64,000 nucleotides of DNA from JAKAGZ01 sp963748105 (GTDB taxonomy: Bacteria; Bacteroidota; Ignavibacteria; Ignavibacteriales; Ignavibacteriaceae), in NCBI GenBank assembly GCA_963748105.1, contig CAVVHP010000011.1, forward strand, positions 62,001 through 126,000. Direction: 5' to 3'. Each line of letters starts with the position of its first letter. Positions within the stretch are counted from its first letter, which is position 1. Below are positions 56,717 through 64,000 of this stretch, piece after piece. A model generated the notes under the pieces. It was not told where the DNA came from, searched no databases, and was given only the letters and a program-made list of their open reading frames with translations. The position numbers and the translations under genes were made by a program.

Positions 56717-57728
56717 CGAGTTCTATTGTTTTGTTTGTCTTTGCAGATTCATAACATTTTTCGAGGAGTTGAATGGAAGTAAGAGCTTCCTTCCTGAAAT
56801 CTTCTGAAGATTCTTTGTTCTGAATCTTGTTCACAAATTCATTTATGAGTGCAATATAAAGAGAAAAATAATGCGATTTATCTGATGCGTCTGGTACGGC
56901 GATAGATTCTTCTTTTCCATTATAATATTTTTTCAGTTGTTTTGAGCCATCATATGATAAACTTCCGGTATTGGAAACAGCCCGCGCTGTATTAACTCTC
57001 CTGTCGGCCCCCCACGTAAGTGTGATCTCAACAAACGCTTTTTCAAATTCGAGATTAACAACTGCTGTATCTTCAACGGTATATTCAGGATGATTCAGAT
57101 TGAAAGTTTTTGCCGTGGTTTTTATTGGCTTACCACAGAGCCAGTTAACAAGGTAAAGATAGTGAATGCCTGAGTCCGCCAGAATTCCTCCGCCACTTAG
57201 AGATTTGTCTGTTCTCCAGGCTGGCTGAAATGCTGTCCCACCCTGGTCTGCCTGCATCCTGAAAACATTGAACTGAAGAAGGGATTTTGAACCGGGATCA
57301 TTTTCATTTAAAAAAGTCTTAAAATTCTGCCACGTTGGGGAATATCGATATTGATGGCAGGGCATAAATACAAGATCACTTTCCTTCAGCAAATTATAAG
57401 TTTCTTTTGCTTCTTCTAAATTTAAAGTAAAGGGTTTTTCACAGAGAATGTGGACATTATTTTTAATTCCTTCCTTAATAAGAGAGGCATGAAACTTTGG
57501 AGGTGCTGTTATATCAATAAAATCTATTTTTTCATTAGCAAAAAGTTCTTCTGTAGTTGTGTAGAAATTTAATGTCGGATAATCTTTTTTCCCTTTTTCC
57601 CTGTTTTCTTTCAACGGTTCAACTACAGCAACAAGCTCTGCTTTTTCTTTAAGAGCATCACTAAAAAAAGCTTTTACGTGACTGTTCTGGGCGATCTTTC
57701 CAAAACCAACAATAGCGCCTCTTAGCAT
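56709..57728 (-). CDS. Gfo/Idh/MocA-family oxidoreductase
   Basis: 339 residues. Rossmann start 'GAIVGFGKIAQNSHVKAF', catalytic 'HILCEKPFTLNLEEAKE', and C-terminal fold 'GGILADSGIHYLYLVNWLCG'. The family includes inositol 2-dehydrogenases and sugar oxidoreductases. Placed among inositol-phosphate synthase, aminotransferase and ATP-grasp genes, oxidation of a cyclitol or sugar hydroxyl is plausible. Cofactor and substrate are not proven. Confidence 0.83.
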   Translation of the reverse strand: MLRGAIVGFGKIAQNSHVKAFFSDALKEKAELVAVVEPLKENREKGKKDYPTLNFYTTTEELFANEKIDFIDITAPPKFHASLIKEGIKNNVHILCEKPFTLNLEEAKETYNLLKESDLVFMPCHQYRYSPTWQNFKTFLNENDPGSKSLLQFNVFRMQADQGGTAFQPAWRTDKSLSGGGILADSGIHYLYLVNWLCGKPIKTTAKTFNLNHPEYTVEDTAVVNLEFEKAFVEITLTWGADRRVNTARAVSNTGSLSYDGSKQLKKYYNGKEESIAVPDASDKSHYFSLYIALINEFVNKIQNKESSEDFRKEALTSIQLLEKCYESAKTNKTIELDE

Positions 57729-58652
57729 TTAATTAATCCCCTGATGTGATTTGACGAGTTGTAAAATATTTTTGCTTGTATTTTCATTTTTTAAGATAAA
57801 ATAAACCAACAATATATTCAGAACTATTATTTCAAAAAGAAAATAGTACAAGATGTTTGCATAAAATACCGTAAAAAACAAGAATATCATCCTGGTGTTT
57901 GTTGTAAGAATGTTACCATATTTTAGCAGTGGTTTATTAAGCCTGCGGTATTCTGTTTTCAGCCAATCGGGAACTTCACCATGATATTTATCATAAACTT
58001 CCTTATAAAGAGTTCTGATAGCTTTAGAAAGGAATTCCTGTTTCCGTGTATAGTCAACATAGAGCGACATTAAAAATTTCTTGCCGGCGTTTTTGCTCCA
58101 CGATAAAGCCTTGTTTTTTTCCTTTAGATCTTTCAAATTATCGATTATGCTTTTGCCTTCGCCGTAGGCAAAATACAGATAAAAATTCCTGTAATAATCT
58201 GACATTGCACTTTGTAATGAGTGACTAAATCCTGCAACTACTGCAACTAAAAAAATAAATGGAGTGCCGCCCTCAACAATAAACCGTGCGCACATGTGAA
58301 GATAAACACTTACAAACATCAGGTTACCCGCAACCCCGTCCAGTATTTTACCGTAACGAGAGTGAATGTTTGTCATTCGTGCAAGCTGACCGTCAGCACT
58401 ATCGAGTGATTCTGCAATAATTAAAAACAGAACACCAATTAAGTTTATTGAAACATTTCTGTAGTAAAATAAATGGCCGGCAAGTACACCAAAGAAAATA
58501 CTTATAATTGTGACAATGTTTGGTGTGAGTCCAAGGGATTTTGAAACTACCGCCATGCCGTAGCCGACAGGGCGGTAGAATAATCTGTCAAGAAATTCTT
58601 CAGTATCTTTTGATTTAAAGGTTGATTCAATCTTTGATTTGATCGGAGACAT
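57729..58652 (-). CDS. CDP-alcohol phosphatidyltransferase with altered active-site motif
   Basis: About 307 residues from ATG 58652 (MSPIKSK), which overlaps the aminotransferase end by about 26 bases. The family motif D-x2-DG-x2-AR-x8-G-x3-D-x3-D is seen as 'SLDSADGQLARM' then 'RYGKILDGVAGN'. The last Asp, normally needed for catalysis, is Gly here (codon at 58326-58328). Five or six membrane helices. With ino1 and a nucleotidyltransferase nearby, an inositol-phosphate transferase onto a CDP-lipid, or a CDP-inositol-using enzyme, is likely. Confidence 0.85.
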   Translation of the reverse strand: MSPIKSKIESTFKSKDTEEFLDRLFYRPVGYGMAVVSKSLGLTPNIVTIISIFFGVLAGHLFYYRNVSINLIGVLFLIIAESLDSADGQLARMTNIHSRYGKILDGVAGNLMFVSVYLHMCARFIVEGGTPFIFLVAVVAGFSHSLQSAMSDYYRNFYLYFAYGEGKSIIDNLKDLKEKNKALSWSKNAGKKFLMSLYVDYTRKQEFLSKAIRTLYKEVYDKYHGEVPDWLKTEYRRLNKPLLKYGNILTTNTRMIFLFFTVFYANILYYFLFEIIVLNILLVYFILKNENTSKNILQLVKSHQGIN

Positions 58653-59986
58653 ATTCAAGCGCCTTTTCCATAATTGATATTCCTTCTTCTGCAATTTCTT
58701 CAGTAACAATTAACGGAGGATAAATACGGATATCGGCATTGTACCCCATCATAATCAAACCACGTTTCAAACATTCCTGGAAAAACATTTCAGTATATTT
58801 CTTTTCCAGTTTTTCTTTTGATCCTTTGCCTTTTACCAGTTCAACACCAATCATTAATCCTTTTCCTCTTACGTCGCCAATGATCGGGAATTTATCCTGC
58901 AGCTGGCGTAATTTATTCATCATAAACTCACCAACTTTTGCTGAGTTATCAACCAGGCCGTCTTCAATAATTGATTTTAGGGTTACATAAGCCGCAGTTG
59001 AGCCCAGTGGATTTCCGCCATAGCTGGAGGAACTTCCGCTCGGATTTCCGAATGGTTTTGCAAAAATAATTTCCTCTCTGCGACATAACTCCCGTCATCG
59101 GGAAACCGCCGCCAAATCCTTTTCCGATTGTCATAATATCCGGAATTATATCAAAGTGTTCCGTTCCGAACATTTTTCCTGTTCTTCCGAATCCTGCAAT
59201 CATTTCATCGCAAATAAGTAATGCGCCGATTTCATCGGCAAGCTTTCTTAACTCTTTCAAAAATCCCGGAGCCGGTACAACGTTTCCTGCTGTTCCCTGT
59301 ATTGGTTCAACAATAATTGCGGCTATGTTATTTGTCGTTTCGTATCTTATTTTTTTTCTCAGAAAATCCACGCAGGATTTTGACATTGTTTCAGGGTTGG
59401 AATCAAGAATGCAGTGTCTTGGATTCGGATAAGGTGAATTATAAATTCCTGCAGGAAGAGGTCCGAGATTATATTTGAAATTATCTCCAAGTAAACCAAG
59501 CACACCCATGGTTTTTCCGTGAAAACCTTCCCAGAACCCGATGAACTCGGTCTTACCGGTATACGATTTAGCCATTCTAAGGGCGGCTTCTACTGCTTCG
59601 GCGCCGCCGCTGTAAAACTGGCTTCTGTTAAGATCGCCAACAGTAACACTGGCCAGAAGTTTTGTTAGCTCAACCCTGTTTTTTGAAGTAAAGCTTCCGA
59701 CGTGAATATTGTCGAGCTGTTCTTTCATATATTGATTATATCTCGGGTGATTATATCCTAGGCTTGCAACACCAACACCGGCAAAAAAGTCGATGTACCT
59801 GTTGCCGTCTACATCCTGCATTATGCAGCCGTCACCTTTTTCAAAGGTAATTTTAGAACGGGTTGCAATGGTTTGAATTCCCGGAGCAATGTATTTTATT
59901 TCTTCGTTAAAGTATTTAAGGGAATTAGGTCCCGGTACTTCTGTTTTAATAGAAGCGTAACTATTTTTTGTTTCAGTTGTCAGCAT
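58627..59986 (-). CDS. Class III aminotransferase (frameshift)
   Basis: About 453 residues. 'FYSGGAEAVEAALRMAKSYT', 'GFWEGFHGKTMG', 'LLICDEMIAGFGRTGK' with the PLP Asp, and Lys in 'IMTIGKGFGGGFPMTG' define an acetylornithine/4-aminobutyrate-type enzyme. The frame breaks at about 59079-59083; dropping one base joins 'GVMS' to 'REEIIFAKPFGNPSG'. Its start overlaps the ATP-grasp gene by 14 bases, so the two probably act together. No arginine or lysine pathway gene is near. Confidence 0.83.
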
Positions 59987-60797
59987 ATTTAACCGCCATT
60001 TTATAGATTAAGTTAGCAATGTGTTTTTTTGCTTCGTCCCTGACGGGAGCAAAACTTGGCCAGTCATTCATATCGATGATGGAAATTGATCCACTTGGTG
60101 AAACAATTGCATCACCTCCGTAAACATCCAGTCCAAGAATTTCGGCAGAGTTCGAAGCAAGTTCAGTTAATTTATTCAGATCAAATTTTGTATGGTATTT
60201 ACCGTTTAAATAATACCAGTTGAAAAACCCGGAGTCACGTACGGCATAAAATTTTATTACATCTCCCTCAAGGTGTTCCTGGATTATCGCCGTTCTGATT
60301 CCGCGTCTGTAAAATTCCTTCATTGTGGATTTGTTTTCTTCTTTGCTGTAAACCAGGGTAACGTCTTCGCGATGCACTGCGTGAACGTCTCCTCTTTTAA
60401 TCCAGAATTTGTATGGATCGAACCCGGTCAGGTCAATATCAATGTCGGTATTAATTTCTACCTGAGTGCTTTTGGGGAAAGGAATTCCATTTTCTGGAAG
60501 CAGTTTTACCATATTTGTCCGGTAACAATTTTTAACTGCGCGTGGTGAATTTATTATGAATGAACCGTTCTTTTCAATCTCAAGCAATTTTTCAATTGCT
60601 TCTGGTCCCTGCGCCATGGAAAAAATAAGTTCTTCATTAAAATTACTGTTAAGTACTTCTCCTTCGCCGTAAAAATTAACTTCTACATCAAATTCTTTTA
60701 AAACTTCCGCCGTTGCTCTTAATATTAAAGAATCGTTCTCTACGTGGTTCGGAGAATATTCCGCCTGGCGGGAAACGCCTGCCATTCTCAATTTCAT
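59973..60797 (-). CDS. ATP-grasp ligase-like protein
   Basis: 274 residues, ATP-grasp fold. Central lid 'NCYRTNMVKLLPENGIPFPK', 'KFWIKRGDVHAVHREDVTLV', 'IIQEHLEGDVIKFYAVRD' and the metal-binding end 'GLDVYGGDAIVSPSGSISII' then 'DMNDWPSF'. Enzymes of this fold join a carboxylate to an amine or similar nucleophile using ATP. Overlapping the aminotransferase suggests it ligates an amino-group product. Substrates unknown. Confidence 0.78.
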   Translation of the reverse strand: MKLRMAGVSRQAEYSPNHVENDSLILRATAEVLKEFDVEVNFYGEGEVLNSNFNEELIFSMAQGPEAIEKLLEIEKNGSFIINSPRAVKNCYRTNMVKLLPENGIPFPKSTQVEINTDIDIDLTGFDPYKFWIKRGDVHAVHREDVTLVYSKEENKSTMKEFYRRGIRTAIIQEHLEGDVIKFYAVRDSGFFNWYYLNGKYHTKFDLNKLTELASNSAEILGLDVYGGDAIVSPSGSISIIDMNDWPSFAPVRDEAKKHIANLIYKMAVKYADN

Positions 60798-60833
60798 TTT
60801 AAAAAACTCCCGTTTTCTACATTAATTCATAAA

Positions 60834-61796
60834 TTAAAAGACTGAAAACTGGACATAATTTTCAGGATGTTCCCTGAGATCTTTAATAAGAAGATTCAGT
60901 TCTTTTAATACAGAATTAAATTGGTTATAAAATTTTGTATCATTAAATAAACCGCCGACCATTGTGCTGTCGCTTTCGGTTTTTGAAAGTAAATTATTCA
61001 GTTTTACTGTAAGCGTATTAATGTTGTTGTAAAGTGAATCACTTACTAAAAGTTTGCCAAGAGTGCCTTTACCTGACTTAACAGAATCTGAAATTGAATT
61101 TATGTTGCCTGTTAATTCTGTTAAATTATTGTAGAGAGAAGTATCGTAAGCAAGCTTTCCAAGTGTACCTTTTTTCTGCGTAATTGCTCCCGTAACAGAA
61201 TTAATATTTGCAATCAGCTGCTCTAGATTTTTTCCTGTTGCTGGACTGTTTATCATTCTTCCAACCATACCTTTTCCGTGGGCAATTGAATCACTTATCA
61301 CTTTAAGGTTTCGCATAACGCCGGAAAAATCGTCTACTACAGGGTCAATTTTGTCTGCAAATTTATCAAACGTTAGTGTTGGTTTTACGGTAATGTAATC
61401 GCCTTCTTTAAGTGGCTCTTCACCTTTCTGGCCTATTGAAATGTCAACAAACTGGTCACCGAGCAGCCCGATAGTTTTTACCTGGGCGGTAGAATTTTTT
61501 GTTACTTCCGGCTGGTATTGAGTTAAAATGTCCAGAGTAACATCAACTCCGTTTATACTATCTTTCCTGGCAAATTCTATGTTTTTAACGGAGCCGATTT
61601 TTATTCCACCCAGGCTTACCATAGAACCGCCGTTCAACCCCTGTACATTATCAACAAAAATTTTGAGCTGGTATTTGCTGGTAAGAAAATTATTTTCCGA
61701 TCCAACTATGAACAGGAAAATAAAAAGAATTACCAGGCCTATAAAAACAGTCAGTCCTACTTTGAGATTTGATAGCTTTAGTAAATTTTTACTCAT
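60834..61796 (-). CDS. mlaD: MlaD/MCE-family lipid-transport substrate-binding protein
   Basis: 320 residues. One N-terminal membrane anchor ('VGLTVFIGLVILFIFLFIVG'), then the MCE domain ('VQGLNGGSMVSLGGIKIGSV', 'LLGDQFVDISIG'). A long helical tail with repeated 'GKGTLGKL..D.SLYNN' units follows and may form a tunnel or coiled-coil extension. Third gene of mlaE-mlaF-mlaD, the complex that moves phospholipids between inner and outer membranes. Confidence 0.88.
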   Translation of the reverse strand: MSKNLLKLSNLKVGLTVFIGLVILFIFLFIVGSENNFLTSKYQLKIFVDNVQGLNGGSMVSLGGIKIGSVKNIEFARKDSINGVDVTLDILTQYQPEVTKNSTAQVKTIGLLGDQFVDISIGQKGEEPLKEGDYITVKPTLTFDKFADKIDPVVDDFSGVMRNLKVISDSIAHGKGMVGRMINSPATGKNLEQLIANINSVTGAITQKKGTLGKLAYDTSLYNNLTELTGNINSISDSVKSGKGTLGKLLVSDSLYNNINTLTVKLNNLLSKTESDSTMVGGLFNDTKFYNQFNSVLKELNLLIKDLREHPENYVQFSVF

Positions 61797-61822
61797 TTCG
61801 TAATCTTATATTTATTTTAAAA

Positions 61823-62569
61823 TTATTTTTTTAGCAGGGCAGCATCCTGATATACTTCGTAAAAGAAATCTTTTACGAACTGGTTCTCAGAATTAAGCAT
61901 ATCCTTAACTGTTCCTGTTTGAACAACCTCTCCCTCGTTGATAACAGATAGAGTATCCCCGATGGAGATAGCATCATTTAAAATATGTGTAACCACAATT
62001 GATGTGGCACCCCGGTTACTTACTCTTTTAATCAGGTCAAGTATAGATTTTGAATTTATCGGATCGAGACCTGTTGTCGGTTCATCATAAAGGATTATTT
62101 CAGGATCGAATGAAAGAGCTCGTGCAATTGCAACTCTTTTTTTCATTCCGCCGCTTAACTGATCGATACAAATTTTTTCAGTACCTTTTAAATTAACAAA
62201 TGATAAAATTTCAGCTACTTTTTCTTTTATTTTATCAGAACTTAATTTGCTGTGCTCTTTTAAAAAGTAGGAAACATTATCTTCTACATTCAAAGAATCG
62301 AAAAGGGCATTTGCCTGAAAGACAATTCCCATTTTGCTCCTGATGGGCAGAATTTCTGCTTCGCTCATCCCTGTAATATTGGTTCCATCTACATATACTT
62401 TGCCTGAATCAGGCTGCCAGAGTCCCAGGATAATCTTTAATATAGAACTTTTGCCAGCACCGCTTGGACCGAGAATTATAGCAATTTCTCCCTTATTAAT
62501 AGATAGAGAGATATCTTTTAATATAACCTTGTCACCGAATTCCAGACTTACGTTAGAAATTTCTATCAT
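61823..62569 (-). CDS. mlaF: MlaF-type ABC transporter ATPase
   Basis: 248 residues. Walker A 'LGPSGAGKSSILKIILG', signature 'QLSGGMKKRVAIARAL', Walker B 'IILYDEPTTGLDP', and His switch 'VVTHILND'. 'SGGMKKRVA' is the form seen in Mla/Ttg2A ATPases. It powers the MlaE permease, and lies four bases downstream of it. Confidence 0.92.
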   Translation of the reverse strand: MIEISNVSLEFGDKVILKDISLSINKGEIAIILGPSGAGKSSILKIILGLWQPDSGKVYVDGTNITGMSEAEILPIRSKMGIVFQANALFDSLNVEDNVSYFLKEHSKLSSDKIKEKVAEILSFVNLKGTEKICIDQLSGGMKKRVAIARALSFDPEIILYDEPTTGLDPINSKSILDLIKRVSNRGATSIVVTHILNDAISIGDTLSVINEGEVVQTGTVKDMLNSENQFVKDFFYEVYQDAALLKK

Positions 62570-62572
62570 TAG

Positions 62573-63340
62573 CTATAAAAGCTCCCATACAACTTTTGTA
62601 AAAATAAAATCAAGCACAAGCACAATTAATGAAGAAACAACAACGGCATTTATCACAGTTTTTCCAAGCGCTACAGTACCGCCTCGTGTAGAAAAACCAT
62701 AATAACAACTAATTGTGGAAATAAAGAACGCAAAGAAAAACGGTTTTATAAACCCGACAAAAATATCTTTCATCAATAATGCTGAAAGAGCTGAATGCCA
62801 GAAAAAAGAAGTATCAACATTCAAAGATAATTTTGTAACTATCATTCCGCTTAAAATTCCGGACATATCTGCGATTGCGGTTAATGGTAAAAACATAATA
62901 ACGGCTGCAATTGTTCTTGGAATAACAAGCTTTACAACAGGGCTTGTACCGAATGCGCGAAGAGCATCAATCTGTTCGCTGATCTGCATCGCACCCAGTT
63001 CGGATGCATTCTTTGCCCCGGTTCTTGCAGCAAGTAATAACCCGGTAATAACGGGTCCAAGCTCTCTTATCATTCCGAGTGAAACTGTTCTGCCCACCAA
63101 AGTTTTTGCGCCAAAGTGATCCAGCTGGTGCCCGGTTTCAAGAGCAAGAATAATTCCCACGAAAATTCCTCCGAGTAAAACCGGTAGAAATGCTCGTGCG
63201 CCAATCCAGTACATTTCATTAAAGGCATCATCCCAGCTTTTCCAGAATTTCGAGAAATTTTTGAAGATGTCAACAAGCATAAGAGAATATTCCTGCAGGC
63301 CGTAAATTTTTAATTTAAATGAGTGAGCTATATCATTCAT
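62573..63340 (-). CDS. mlaE: MlaE-type lipid-transport permease
   Basis: 255 residues with five or six membrane helices. Conserved 'LGMIRELGPVITGLLLAARTG' (split here as 'RELGPVITGLLLAARTG') and 'ELGAMQISEQIDALRAFG' are family signatures. First gene of the mla unit, which appears to run on into the ATP-grasp gene. A clear promoter with two palindromes lies upstream. Confidence 0.9.
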   Translation of the reverse strand: MNDIAHSFKLKIYGLQEYSLMLVDIFKNFSKFWKSWDDAFNEMYWIGARAFLPVLLGGIFVGIILALETGHQLDHFGAKTLVGRTVSLGMIRELGPVITGLLLAARTGAKNASELGAMQISEQIDALRAFGTSPVVKLVIPRTIAAVIMFLPLTAIADMSGILSGMIVTKLSLNVDTSFFWHSALSALLMKDIFVGFIKPFFFAFFISTISCYYGFSTRGGTVALGKTVINAVVVSSLIVLVLDFIFTKVVWELL

Positions 63341-63402
63341 AAAATATCTGTTATTAAGGAGGAAATGGATGTTGACAAACTATTCAAATGTACTATCCTT
63401 TT

Positions 63403-63472
63403 GGAAACTAGTTTTCTAAAAAACAGTTTCCAATATATTGCCAGGAAACTACTTTGTCAATAGTTGGTTTCC
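63403..63472 (-). promoter_or_regulatory. mlaE promoter with two 29-bp operator-like palindromes
   Basis: Read leftward: TTGACA (63455-63460), 17-base spacer, TATATT (63432-63437). Two 29-base inverted repeats bounded by GGAAAC and GTTTCC overlap it. The one at 63444-63472 covers the -35; the one at 63403-63431 starts at the -10 edge and contains the 10-base palindrome AAACTAGTTT. They are 41 bases centre to centre, four helical turns, so two repressor dimers could bind the same face. Regulator not in the window. Confidence 0.75.
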
Positions 63473-63514
63473 GCTGGTTGCCTGGGAAATTATCAGTTCC
63501 CGGGCTTTTAAAAA

Positions 63515-64000
63515 CTATTGTGCCAGAGCGTTTAAGAATTCTTCAGCTGTTTGAATATCTTTGTAATGATCCACGTCTATTATTTTCGAAAATTTATAGG
63601 CATGAATATTATAACCTTCGGCAACTAGTAATTTCAAAAAATTTCTTAATCTTTTTGTGCCGTTGTTTACAGCATTTTCCATTACATCAAATATATTTAT
63701 TGAAAAATAGTAAATGCCGCCTGTAGCTAATTTAAAATTGTTAGATGTATCTTCGAACTTAAGGATTCGCATTTCTTCATTAATTTTTACACAAAGGGGC
63801 TTTTCATCATCAATAAAATCCGTTACAGCTAATAAGCCGTCATAATTATTTGATTCAGCAGTTGTTAAAAAATTTTTAAATTCGGCTTCATCAAAAACAG
63901 TATCTACAGTTGTAAGGCAAAAACTTTTATTCTCTAAAAACGGTTTTAGTGCATAAAAACTATGAAGAGAACTGGGCGTTGATTTTATTATCAGGTTAAA
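63515..64000 (-). CDS. Nucleotidyltransferase (NTP-transferase fold), C-terminal part
   Basis: The last 161 codons are visible; the start is beyond 64000. 'CLTTVDTVFDEAEF' contains the metal-binding Asp of sugar-1-phosphate or alcohol-phosphate nucleotidyltransferases, followed by 'NYDGLLAVTDFIDDEKPLCV' and 'FKLATGGIYYFS'. The end has 'GYNIHAYKFSKIIDVDHYKD'. It lies upstream of the mla promoter on the same strand. It could activate inositol phosphate as a CDP-alcohol for the phosphotransferase at 57729, or make an NDP-sugar. Confidence 0.8.
   Translation of the reverse strand, partial: FNLIIKSTPSSLHSFYALKPFLENKSFCLTTVDTVFDEAEFKNFLTTAESNNYDGLLAVTDFIDDEKPLCVKINEEMRILKFEDTSNNFKLATGGIYYFSINIFDVMENAVNNGTKRLRNFLKLLVAEGYNIHAYKFSKIIDVDHYKDIQTAEEFLNALAQ

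Noticed and set aside
58627..59986. Arginine-biosynthesis acetylornithine aminotransferase
   Set aside because: The family resemblance is real but no arg gene is near and the gene overlaps an ATP-grasp gene within a lipid-type operon.
63365..63460. Rightward 32-codon frame with an excellent AGGAGG ribosome site upstream of mlaE
   Set aside because: It lies across the mlaE promoter and palindromes, has no recognisable features, and the ribosome-site-like sequence is simply the complement of leader sequence.
1..64000. tRNA, rRNA or riboswitch
   Set aside because: Reading both strands I found no cloverleaf with a conserved T-loop, no rRNA segments, and no riboswitch core I could recognise.

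Overview
The window looks like chromosomal DNA from an Ignavibacteria-like member of the Bacteroidota/Chlorobi assemblage. The evidence is an AT-rich sequence, secreted proteins ending in a type IX secretion (T9SS) sorting domain with the 'YPNPFNPST' signature, promoters close to the Bacteroidota TAnnTTTG form, Reg_prop two-component propellers, and a DUF6090-type tandem family. The assignment is by recognition only; no rRNA or tRNA gene was seen.

Layout. (1) 1-10.2 kb: three leftward sensor proteins end in nearly identical SpoIIE/PP2C phosphatase domains but carry different sensors (propeller, TPR, NTF2-like plus four GAF-like units). Composite palindromic repeats flank them, and two mini-ORFs sit between them. 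(2) 10.5-16.9 kb: a leftward operon of eight tandem DUF6090-like membrane proteins plus a collapsed ninth copy, followed by a phosphatase 3'-end remnant. (3) 17.2-19.1 kb: an ArsR/AHSA1/AHSA1/DoxX stress module with twin operators. (4) 19.1-32.3 kb: a tricorn-like protease, a second ArsR/AHSA1 pair inserted beside a duplicated 3' end of monomeric icd, an M28 peptidase, an MgtC/DUF4010-like membrane protein, an APC permease and two small membrane proteins. (5) 32.8-37.3 kb: PD40 and kelch secreted proteins, an IS200-like/REP-associated transposase and a GT39 glycosyltransferase. (6) 37.3-50.3 kb: a rightward reductive pyrimidine-degradation cluster encoding uptake (NCS1), PreT/PreA, dihydropyrimidinase, beta-ureidopropionase, beta-alanine aminotransferase and malonate-semialdehyde dehydrogenase. 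It also holds TrpF-like, kynureninase-like and T9SS-sorted proteins of unclear role. (7) 50.4-53.5 kb: another T9SS protein and a probable restriction-modification pair. (8) 53.6-64 kb: a long leftward run with inositol-phosphate synthase, HAD phosphatase, flippase-like protein, Gfo/Idh dehydrogenase, CDP-alcohol phosphotransferase, class III aminotransferase, ATP-grasp ligase, an MlaDFE lipid transporter and a partial nucleotidyltransferase. Together these suggest synthesis and transport of an inositol- or aminocyclitol-headgroup lipid.

Caveat: at least 13 single-base frameshifts interrupt otherwise intact genes, several explained by one base in a homopolymer. I read most as probable sequence errors and annotate the genes as continuous across them.

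Most unusual items: the inositol/aminotransferase/ATP-grasp/Mla operon, the DUF6090 array, the icd 3'-end duplication around a 1-kb regulator cassette, the twin operators, and the mini-ORFs that retain only gene ends.
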